Source: Halobaculum sp. MBLA0147
GTDB taxonomy: Archaea; Halobacteriota; Halobacteria; Halobacteriales; Haloferacaceae
DNA length: 64,000 nt
NCBI RefSeq assembly: GCF_041361345.1
Contig: NZ_JBGKAD010000001.1
Span: 248,001 to 312,000 of the forward strand
Reading direction: 5' to 3'
Below are positions 47,513 through 55,096 of this stretch, piece after piece. A model generated the notes under the pieces. The model did no database searches and had not been told where the DNA came from. It saw nothing but the letters and a program-made list of their open reading frames with translations. The position numbers and the translations under genes were made by a program. The stretch's first letter is position 1. Each line of letters starts with the position of its first letter.

Positions 47513-47530
47513 TGGATGGACGGCCACCAC

Positions 47531-47556
47531 GTGCGGAAACCCATATTCCGCACCCC
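47531..47556. repeat. Partial third copy of the island motif, forming a hairpin after the CRISPR array
   Basis: GTGCGGAA (47531-47538) pairs with TTCCGCAC (47546-47553) over 7 nt, 18 bases after the last repeat. CCCATATTCCGCACCCC (47540-47556) matches 17 bp of the 28-bp inverted repeat that flanks the ATPase module. Confidence 0.8.
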
Positions 47557-47819
47557 CTCATTCCGGTTCGATCAATTTCCCCTCTGGCGATTAGTCGATT
47601 TATTATACGAAATTAAACAGTATCAGTACGGGCGTGACGAACGGAACCCTCAACAGCGTTAAAACAGTCACAAAGAGCAACAAAACGCCCTCTTACGCCG
47701 GTTTTAGATGGATTGAATGAGATGGTGACTGAGGACGAAGCAACTGCTGAGCCGGCTATACACTTTATGACAAATAACCAATTAGTGTGCAAAACCGCAA
47801 GAGGGGAAAATGACGCCAT

Positions 47820-47847
47820 CAAGATCAAGGGGTGCGGAATATGGGGT
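47820..47847 (+). repeat. Left 28-bp inverted repeat of the ATPase module
   Basis: Begins CAAGATCAAGGGG and ends GGAATATGGGGT. It is the exact reverse complement of 50839-50866. GGGGTGCGG is also repeated directly here (47829 and 47843). Confidence 0.95.
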
Positions 47848-48028
47848 GCGGGTAGGACTACCCGCTCTATCTCGGAGAGACTGGTGGGAAGACGCGCATC
47901 CGATACGACAACGACCACGAATGAATGCATCAAGAAGCACGAGAGCTACACCCGGGACAACATTGAGCAGATCGAGTTTCTCGGGATGCTCACGTTGTAC
48001 GACGGTTCCGTCGGGAGACTAAGGAAAC

Positions 48029-48035
48029 ATTTAAT
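48029..48035 (+). promoter_or_regulatory. Promoter of the two-gene ATPase module
   Basis: AAGGAAAC (BRE-like) followed by ATTTAAT, centred about 27 nt before a start site next to the ATG at 48062. This fits a leaderless transcript and fixes the start of the small gene. Confidence 0.65.
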
Positions 48036-48061
48036 TCGCTCCTATGCACCTATCTAGCTCG

Positions 48062-48253
48062 ATGGTCGACCCTGGTGCGGATTCAGAGGAAATCAAGGAA
48101 GAAATTCTCGACACGTTCGAGTCAGAAATGGCGAAGAGCGATGTACCTGCCGAGATCTCGGCCCGTATCGAAGCAGAACTACGGGACGACGACCACCCTA
48201 GCGACCTCACGGGAACACTTCCGACGGAGGTGACGGCCGATGGTGACGATTGA
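48062..48253 (+). CDS. Small acidic protein encoded with the SMC-like ATPase
   Basis: A 63-aa protein, strongly acidic, predicted mostly helical (EEIKEEILDTFESEMAKSD ... ISARIEAELRDDD) with a disordered tail. No family recognised. Its last 14 bases overlap the ATPase start at 48240, so the two are translationally coupled. The arrangement fits a partner, regulator or antitoxin of the ATPase, which is inference only. Confidence 0.7.
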   Translation: MVDPGADSEEIKEEILDTFESEMAKSDVPAEISARIEAELRDDDHPSDLTGTLPTEVTADGDD

Positions 48254-50747
48254 GAGCCTCCGCGTCCAGAACTTTCGTGGGGTAACTGGAGAGCACGAAC
48301 TAGAGACAGATGGTGAGAACGTTGTAATCGTGGGACCGAACGGATCCGGAAAGAGTTCGTTGCTGGAGGCGGCGGATTACCTGATCACGGGTACCATCTC
48401 CGACCTTCGAGGAGAGGGTATGGGTGTCGTCCCCCGCGACGAAGTAATCCCTAACGTCAGATCCGACGGGGAGTGCGTCGTAGAAGCGTCGCTGGAGCTA
48501 GACGACGGGTCCACGCAAGAGTTCCGGCGGAGTTTCGAAGAGCGGGACACGGATCCACCCGAAGACGAATTACCAACCTCTGTCGAGGAGGCGATTGATA
48601 CGGCAGAACAGGGACAACACCTGCTCACGAGGGACGACCTGCTGGACCTGATCTTGGCCCAACCACAGTCTCGTCGGGAAGCTTTCGTGGAACTTCTCGA
48701 TTTACCGGACATCGATGAGCGACGACTGGCTCTCCAGCGCACTCGAAAGAAACTGGACAAACGGGTCGAAAACGAAACGACATCCCGCGAGAACGTCGCC
48801 GAGCGACTCCGTGAGATTGCCGGAGTCGACACGCCTCACGGAGATCTCCTCGAAAGCGCTGTGTTGGAAGCAGTAAACGACCTCAGGGAGGAATTCGGCG
48901 CGGAGCCCATCGACGAGATAACCCCCGAAGGTGTGAGAAAGGGAATCAAGTCACCGAGTGAACTCGTCTCCGCGGAGGCACTTCAGCGGGAACCACCGCG
49001 CCAAGCACTCGAAGAATTCGCCAGTTGGATTGAGAGCGTCCACGAGAACCTCCCCGAAACCATCAAGAACTTTCGTAGTAAGCTATCCGAGTTCCACCGA
49101 TCCGAGTGGGGCGGGGTCGACGCAAAGCAGCTAGAACTGCTCGAACTCGGCGAGTCAGTCGTAGAACCGGATGACGACGTGTGTCCGCTCTGTGATCGTC
49201 CCTGGCACGAGGATACCCCGTTGCTGGAGGACATCAGAGACCGACGGGAAAGACTGGCGCACCTCCAACACCTGAAGGAGTCCATCGAGGGACGGCGTGA
49301 TGACCTTCGGAGTACGCTGAACGAGGGGCGGGATCTCACGGAGTACCTTTCGAGGGAACTGGAGGAGTCAGTGTACCCGCAAGTAGAGGCGATTCAACGA
49401 CTTCAGGAGGTGATCGACGAGACGCTAAGCATCTTCTCCAACGACGCCCTCGTTCGTGGCGATTTGACGCCAGAAGAATTGCCTATCGTGGACGATGAAC
49501 CCGGAGAGGAGATTCTGACGAAGCAAATCAAAGAAGCTCTTCGTGCGTCCAAGGAGCTACAGCGCCGTGCCAGCGAGGTCGACGACCTGAGCGAAACAGA
49601 AGCGAAGTACGAACGATTACAGAGCGTCGCGGATCAGTGGGCCGAGTATCAAGAGCGGCGGGCCACGGTCGAACGGCTTGAGTCGCTACTCGAACAGGTC
49701 AAGATCGCGGAGAGCAACTTCACCGACGCATGGGAGGAAGTCGTCGGCGACATTTACGAGGACATCTCGTCGCGGGTCGGAACGTACTACGAACGAATTC
49801 ACGGTGACGAAGTGGGGGCCGCTACCCGGTTCGATGTGACTGATACCGGTGTGAAATTGAAAAAAGAATTCTACGACGAAGGCGAGTTCCCGCCACAGGG
49901 AATCCACAGTGAGGGCCACCTCGACACACTCGGTCTGTGTCTCCACCTCGCACTGACCGACTACCTCCAGCAGGGCAACGAATCGATCATCCTGATGGAC
50001 GACGTAGTGATGTCCGTCGATCAAGATCACCGACGCGAGATAGCTCGCCTCATCGCCGAGGAATTCGCAGAGGAGTACCAGGTCATCATCACGACACACG
50101 ACGAGTTGTGGGCCCAACAGCTGAAATCAGAGGGGGCACTCGACGGCGGCGATCAAGTCTGGCTTCAGGAGTGGTCACTGGACGCTGGCGTAACGGAGAG
50201 TCGATACCGAATCGATGTCGGTGATCAGTGGGACGAAGTTGAGGCAGCGATGTCCGACGACGACATACAACGTGCAGCCCACGAACTCCGATATGCGACG
50301 GAACGAATGCTTCAGCAGACTTGTACGTCGCTCGGAGCACACATCGAGTACAAACCTGGTGCCGAGTATACGGTTTCTGATTTCAAGGATGCCGTCTGCC
50401 GTCGGTTAGATACACTCACCGGCAAGGCGAGAGACAACCTCCATTCTCACGACGATGACGATAGAGACGACTTTGAAGCTGCGGGGGAACTAGATGACAA
50501 ATACGGGAAATTGCTACACGACGTTGGAGAAAAGTTGGACAGAGTAAACCGTCGGGTGCACTGGACACCAGGGAAGTGGCTAACTCTCGGATCGAAGGAA
50601 TTCGAAGAGGTCTACGAGACGCACAAGGCTGCCTACGATCTCTTGTACTGCGATGAATGTGGGTCGTCGATCCGGTACGAAGAGATGGGAGGCTACCACG
50701 AACTCCGATGCAACTGTCGAGAACACTACGACATCACGTGGAGCTAG
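48240..50747 (+). CDS. SMC/Rad50-like ATPase with zinc hook and HEPN-like C-terminal region
   Basis: An 835-aa protein. Walker A is GPNGSGKS (32-39). A long coiled-coil region has a hook motif CPLC (C315, C318). The ABC-signature-like segment IHSEGHLDTLGLCLHLAL and Walker B IILMDD (D587, D588) are followed by the switch TTHD. Residues about 670-760 are helical with R684-x3-E688 and R731-D-N-L-H-S-H737, resembling the RxxxE and Rx4-6H pattern of HEPN ribonucleases, as in PrrC/RloC anticodon nucleases. A terminal ribbon has C804/C807 and C824/C826. RloC also combines a Rad50-like zinc-hook ATPase with such a nuclease. The family call is tentative. Confidence 0.85.
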   Translation: MVTIESLRVQNFRGVTGEHELETDGENVVIVGPNGSGKSSLLEAADYLITGTISDLRGEGMGVVPRDEVIPNVRSDGECVVEASLELDDGSTQEFRRSFEERDTDPPEDELPTSVEEAIDTAEQGQHLLTRDDLLDLILAQPQSRREAFVELLDLPDIDERRLALQRTRKKLDKRVENETTSRENVAERLREIAGVDTPHGDLLESAVLEAVNDLREEFGAEPIDEITPEGVRKGIKSPSELVSAEALQREPPRQALEEFASWIESVHENLPETIKNFRSKLSEFHRSEWGGVDAKQLELLELGESVVEPDDDVCPLCDRPWHEDTPLLEDIRDRRERLAHLQHLKESIEGRRDDLRSTLNEGRDLTEYLSRELEESVYPQVEAIQRLQEVIDETLSIFSNDALVRGDLTPEELPIVDDEPGEEILTKQIKEALRASKELQRRASEVDDLSETEAKYERLQSVADQWAEYQERRATVERLESLLEQVKIAESNFTDAWEEVVGDIYEDISSRVGTYYERIHGDEVGAATRFDVTDTGVKLKKEFYDEGEFPPQGIHSEGHLDTLGLCLHLALTDYLQQGNESIILMDDVVMSVDQDHRREIARLIAEEFAEEYQVIITTHDELWAQQLKSEGALDGGDQVWLQEWSLDAGVTESRYRIDVGDQWDEVEAAMSDDDIQRAAHELRYATERMLQQTCTSLGAHIEYKPGAEYTVSDFKDAVCRRLDTLTGKARDNLHSHDDDDRDDFEAAGELDDKYGKLLHDVGEKLDRVNRRVHWTPGKWLTLGSKEFEEVYETHKAAYDLLYCDECGSSIRYEEMGGYHELRCNCREHYDITWS

Positions 50748-50838
50748 AGCCGGTGGTAACTCATCGTTGGAGGCTACTCCTTGACGGTGGGGCCAACTTC
50801 CCACGTCTAACGGTCTAATTCATCAGTGACCATCCTCG

Positions 50839-50866
50839 ACCCCATATTCCGCACCCCTTGATCTTG
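50839..50866 (-). repeat. Right 28-bp inverted repeat of the ATPase module
   Basis: Exact reverse complement of 47820-47847. It lies 91 bases past the ATPase stop, so the pair encloses 3,047 bp containing only the promoter and the two genes. Confidence 0.95.
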
Positions 50867-50952
50867 CTCCGTTGAACGCCGACGCCGTCTGTGGATCGTA
50901 TCGCTGATTTCACGGGATTTGGACGCCGTCTGGCGATATGGGACGTCTCTAG

Positions 50953-51753
50953 ACCCTCGCACAGACCTTTCACGAATTCGCCACGAACCATGTTGAACAA
51001 CCAGACGTACCCGCTGTCGCCGACGGCGACAACGAGTACGCCAAGTCCACCAAAATCGCGCTCCTTCTGCTCAAAGAGGAGATCAGCAAGCCGCTTCGGA
51101 GGCTCGAAGACTATCTCAACGAGATGCCGGGAATTCTCGGTGTGTTTGATCTTGACTCATCGCCGGATTACTCATCTTTCAGCGTCTGGGACGATGAATT
51201 CCCGATGAAAGAACTGCGCCGCCTTCTCCGCGCCTCCGCGGAGCAGGCGGGGCTCTCAGGCACCGCGTCGATCGACGCCAGCGGCTTTCAGCGTGACCAA
51301 GCCAGCTCACACTACCGGAATCGGGTCGGTTACTCGTTCAACGCGATGAAAACGACGCTGCTTGTTGACACGGATTCTCTTGCTATCATGGACGCTCATT
51401 TCACGACGAAGAAAGCCTATGACGGCCATATCGGGCTGCAGGTCTTTCGGCGGAACGCCGAAGACCTGCAAGCGTTGCTGGCCGACAAAATGTACTCGTG
51501 GAGTAATCTCCGTGAAGCTTGCCGTGACAGGTCTACACGGCCAGTGATCAAACACTGCGAGCAAAACGCACTCAAGAAATCCCACAACGCCAGAATTGAC
51601 GATGATGTCTACAACCAGCGGTTAATGAGTGAGACCGTGTTTGCGATGCTGAAAGAGGACGGCGACGAGATCCGCTCCCGGAGCTGGCACGGCCAGTTCC
51701 GGGAGCTTACACGGAAGTGTATCGTCCATAACCTCGAGCAGGCGGCGAGTTAG
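50953..51753 (+). pseudogene. IS5-family transposase, 5' end decayed
   Basis: The frame gives a DDE-type transposase from TLAQTFHEFATNHVEQ to the intact C-terminus HGQFRELTRKCIVHNLEQAAS, with TASIDASGFQRDQASSHYRNR and DAHFTTKKAYDGHIG as catalytic-domain segments. An in-frame TAG at 50950 and further stops upstream leave only an internal ATG at 51124, so the N-terminus is lost or frameshifted. I could not find convincing terminal inverted repeats. Confidence 0.75.
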
Positions 51754-51769
51754 AGCTCGCCGCCTGCTC
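51736..51769 (+). terminator. Strong hairpin across the transposase stop codon
   Basis: GAGCAGGCGGCGAG (51736-51749) and CTCGCCGCCTGCTC (51756-51769) are perfect 14-bp complements with a 6-nt loop that contains the TAG stop. It could terminate transcription or block read-through into the IS. Confidence 0.6.
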
Positions 51770-52099
51770 CCCTTCTCCGAATGTATCCGAGAGAGGCATC
51801 GCCATCGTCCACCTCATGCTTTATCTGGTATCTTGTGAAACTGATGCTTTGGTAGCCGCACAATTCTGCTCGAATCGAATCGTCCGATCTGAGAATCCAC
51901 AGCTAAAGCGCTGCTACCAGTAGAAGATCGAATATCAAAAATCCGATGTTGCCGCCGTCTTGCGTTCAACACGGCATGATCAAACGGTCGGTATCGGTTA
52001 ATTCGACCACACTTCAGTTGACGGGTAGTGAAATAGCCGGCGGTCTATCACACACTCCTTCTACCTGGGCGTTTATTTGTCAGATGTTAAGATAGACGA
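51770..52099. other. A/T-rich intergenic stretch with promoter for the next gene
   Basis: No gene seen. GTTTATTTG at 52071-52079 is a TATA box about 27 nt before the ATG at 52100. The rest is low-GC and may hold the unseen end of the IS. Confidence 0.55.
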
Positions 52100-53380
52100 A
52101 TGCCAGATACAGACACGTCACAGACCGACTCGTGTTCGTACGACGACTGTAACCGGGACGTTTCTGACGGAGGCTACTGCTACTGGCATCGAGAAGATAA
52201 TAAGCAGCCACTAAGTGATGATTCACCCGTCGATAGACTTCCACGTGATCTTACTGCCGCGCATCTCTGAAACACTGACCTCTCAGACGCGGATTTCTCC
52301 AGTTCCAACCTCTCCGACGCAGATCTCTTCGGTGCCGACCTTGCCGGTGCCAACCTCACCGACGCAGATCTCTTCGGTGCCGACCTTGCCGGTGCCAACC
52401 TCACCGACGCAGACCTCGTCAGTGCCGACCTCTCAAACGCGAACCTCCATGGTGCCGACCTCGCCGGTGCCAACCTCTCCGACGCAGATCTCTTCGGTGC
52501 CGACCTCTCCGACGCGGAACTCTCCGGTGCCGACCTCCCAAACACCAACCTTCACGATGCCGACCTCTCCGACACACACCTCTTTGCTGCTGAACTCTCC
52601 ACCGCGGACCTCTCTAGCGCGGACTTCTCCGACGCAAATCTTCTTTCTGCCGACCTCTCCGACGCAAGCCTCGTCGGTGCCGACCTCTCAAACGCGACCC
52701 TCCAGCATGCCGACCTTTCCGACGCAGACCTTGTCAGTGCCGACCTCTCCGAAACAAACCTCATCCGTGCCGACCTAACAAATGCTGACCTCCGCGGTAC
52801 GAGATTTTTCCGCGTATCTCTCTCGCGTGCCACGACGATCACTGAACACCGGGATCGGGCCCTTCCAGAAGAAGTGGATGACACAAACACCGGGTCACTC
52901 ATTTTAGACTGGGTCCGTCCCACATACGACCCGACCGTGTATGACGAAATTGGTCGGATAGAACACGAACTCCGCCGGGCGTACAGCAATAATGGACTCA
53001 CAGGACAGGCGCGGACCGCTCGCGTCCGAGAGCGAAAAGCCCGGCGACGAGAGGCGTTCGCTGAGGGGGGAGCACGAGGGAAAATCGCATGGCTCTGGTC
53101 GATTCTGGCGCAGGTGTTCACCGGCTACGGGATACAGCTTCGCTGGATTCTCGCTATGATGATCCTGCTGTATACTGGCTCGGCGGTCGTTTACTCGACG
53201 GTCGGCGGAATGGCCCCTGTCGAGAGTCTCTACTATAGTATCGTGACGTTCACCACCTCACCACCGGAGCCCGCACCGACCAGCCTACCAATGCGAGCCG
53301 TCGCCGGATTCGAAACGTTCGCCGGCACCGCGGCGATTGTGTTCCTCGGCTATGTCCTCGGCACCCGTGAGCAGGTGTGA
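52100..53380 (+). pseudogene. Pentapeptide-repeat protein with ion-channel domain, split by an in-frame TGA
   Basis: One 427-codon frame. It starts MPDTDTSQTDS, then a C12/C17/C27/H30 zinc finger (CSYDDCNRD ... YCYWH), then a TGA at 52268-52270. It continues without another stop through about thirty A(D/N)LxxA pentapeptides (about 60-230), a cytosolic helical linker and a two-helix ion-channel domain with pore-like VTFTTSPPEPAPTS. Similar haloarchaeal proteins carry the same three parts. The TGA kills it unless it is a sequencing error; haloarchaea do not read TGA as Sec to my knowledge. GTG at 52874 could express only the channel part. Confidence 0.85.
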
Positions 53381-53552
53381 CCTCACTCATGCCGAGCCGG
53401 TTTGCACAGTCCCGCCGACTGTCGCTCACCTTGCGGGAACGAGTGTTACCGTTCACGATGAACGTACGTCAGAATCCGCGACCCGACGCATAGCGACACC
53501 CGCTGTAATAAGGAGGTCGCTCACGGGTGGTGATTCGGCCCTAAAATACGGA

Positions 53553-53627
53553 TGGGTTGGGGCGGATTTGAACCGCCGGCCTCCTCCATGTCAAGGAGGT
53601 GTCATAACCGGGCTAGACTACCAACCC
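53553..53627 (-). tRNA. tRNA-Val (anticodon GAC)
   Basis: Acceptor GGGTTGG pairs with CCAACCC. The anticodon stem CCTCC/GGAGG encloses TTGACAT with anticodon GAC. The T arm is GGCGGTTCAAATCCGCC, and the discriminator is A. Its 3' end faces the low-GC island, the usual geometry for tRNA-targeting integration. No attachment-site copy was found at the other island end. Confidence 0.92.
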
Positions 53628-53753
53628 GTGCCGTCTCGCTTGCAACCCAGAGTATCGCAGGTACACATTTGAACCCTTCGAACCACACCGAGGGCGTCGG
53701 GGTGTCTCACACCGACACGAGGGTTCAAACCGGAAGCCGGGACCACACACGCC

Positions 53754-54443
53754 GTGCTCGCGATCACCGGCGGCAAGGGCGGCACCGGCACCACGACCAC
53801 GGCGCTGGGACTCGGCGTCGCACTCGCGGGGCCGACACTCGTCGTCGACGGCGACTGGGCCGTGCCGGACCTCCACCGCCTGGCCGGCGTGACGCGCCAC
53901 GGCGACGACCCACCGCCAGACTCCGAGGCACTCTGGCGCACTGCGACACCGGCTTCGGCCCGACACACGAGGGTGAACGCCGGTCCCGACTCACCACCCG
54001 ACGACGAGGACACACGCTCCGGAGGGACGCGCGTCCTCGCGCCACCGGCAGACACGGACGCGACGGACCGAAAGGCGTGGTTCCGAGGCTGTCGCCGTAC
54101 GGACGCCCGCGTGCTCGTCGACTGTCCGTCCGGCGTCGGTCCGCCGACGGCGACACTGCTCCGGATCGCGGACGGCACGATACCAGTGACGACCGCCTGC
54201 GCGCCCGCGGTGCGCGACACGCGGAAGACGACCCGCGCCGCCGCGGCACTCGGCACGCCCACAGTCGCCACTGTCGTCACCCGCGCTCGGACGGTCCCGC
54301 CGCCACTCGCCAGAGCCGACGCCGGCCCGTCTGTCACCGTCCCGGCGGTCGCCGCTCCCGTGCTCCAGACGCCGTCGGTGCGCGCGGCCTACGACGGGTT
54401 GGCTGACCGCCTCGCGGCGACCGACGCAGACCACTGGGTGTGA
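53754..54443 (+). CDS. MinD/ParA-like P-loop protein with degenerate Walker A
   Basis: A 229-aa protein. It opens with TGGKGGTGTTTTALGLG, where family members have KGGxGK(S/T)T; the signature lysine K9 is present but the nucleotide-binding lysine is replaced by Thr. LVVDGDWAVPDLHRL (the DxD/switch-like region) and LVDCPSGVGPPTATLLRIAD remain. It may bind nucleotide weakly or act as a regulator of a true MinD. GTG start. No partner (ParB-like) gene follows. Confidence 0.8.
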   Translation: MLAITGGKGGTGTTTTALGLGVALAGPTLVVDGDWAVPDLHRLAGVTRHGDDPPPDSEALWRTATPASARHTRVNAGPDSPPDDEDTRSGGTRVLAPPADTDATDRKAWFRGCRRTDARVLVDCPSGVGPPTATLLRIADGTIPVTTACAPAVRDTRKTTRAAAALGTPTVATVVTRARTVPPPLARADAGPSVTVPAVAAPVLQTPSVRAAYDGLADRLAATDADHWV

Positions 54444-55096
54444 CGCCGGTGGCCACAGTTGTCACAGCGGTACAGCGCGAATCCCACTCGTCTAGGGATG
54501 GGAGGAAGAGCGAACACCTCGTCGAACATCCACCGGCGATGGCTGGTTACCAATTCCACCGTAACTACTATACTCGACACAAATAAACGAAGTATTGGCC
54601 GATCGGCATGGCGTTCACGGAACGACCACGCGACAAAGGCACTCGTCGCGGCCACCGTGATAGCGACGAGAAAACCGCTCCGTCGGGTGGTCGCGTGGCT
54701 TCCGCCGTGGGCGGATGCGAGGTCCAGCATGGATTGCTGTACCACGGGACCACTGAGCCGCAGGCGGTTGCGCGACCTCCGCGTTCGGTCGGACGAGCGG
54801 GCCACGTCCACGCGAGACACGCGCTTCCCGTGGGTTGGGTCGCCCGTCAGGAGGCCCCGAAGTCAGCGGCACCGACCGCGAGTGGTAGCTCCATGCTCCC
54901 CCGTCGCCGTGGCGTCGACAAGACGCTCTGCGTCTCGTCCGCACACCAGAACGCGTCACGTTCCGATGACGGTAGAGCACGAGCCGACTGGCAATTAAAT
55001 TGCCGACGTGGGTGGCCCACCACCGACGCAAGCCCACGGATTTAACAATGGGTACCTGACGGAATTGTTAACCGCCCCGACAGACTGCCACACGGC
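54444..55096. other. Intergenic stretch with uncertain open frames
   Basis: An A/T-richer patch (54540-54620) inside otherwise GC-rich sequence. A minus-strand frame (54389-54730) with a hydrophobic segment and CDNCGHRR exists, but it overlaps the MinD-like gene and has no TATA box. I do not call it. ATTGTTAAC at 55067 may be the promoter element of the K+ channel gene. Confidence 0.5.

Larger units (their letters stand above)
47557..48061. other. A/T-rich gap between the CRISPR array and the ATPase module
   Basis: Visibly more A/T-rich than the core genome. An open frame at 47713-48057 (+) exists, but the promoter of the next gene lies inside it and its codon use is mixed, so I do not call it. 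The left 28-bp inverted repeat sits within this stretch. Confidence 0.6.

Noticed and set aside
46830-47561. Minus-strand frames across the CRISPR array encoding repeated NPTTGSSGT-type peptides
   Set aside because: Translation of CRISPR repeats, not a gene.
47713-48057. 114-codon plus-strand frame before the ATPase module
   Set aside because: The TATA box of the downstream gene lies inside it, one 28-bp arm lies inside it, and the protein resembles no family.
52215-52778. 188-codon plus-strand frame through the pentapeptide region
   Set aside because: It is a shifted frame of the pentapeptide repeat and reads as Pro/Thr/Ser repeats.
54389-54730. 113-codon minus-strand frame with a hydrophobic segment and CDNCGHRR
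   Set aside because: It overlaps the MinD-like gene antisense and has no promoter; not convincing.
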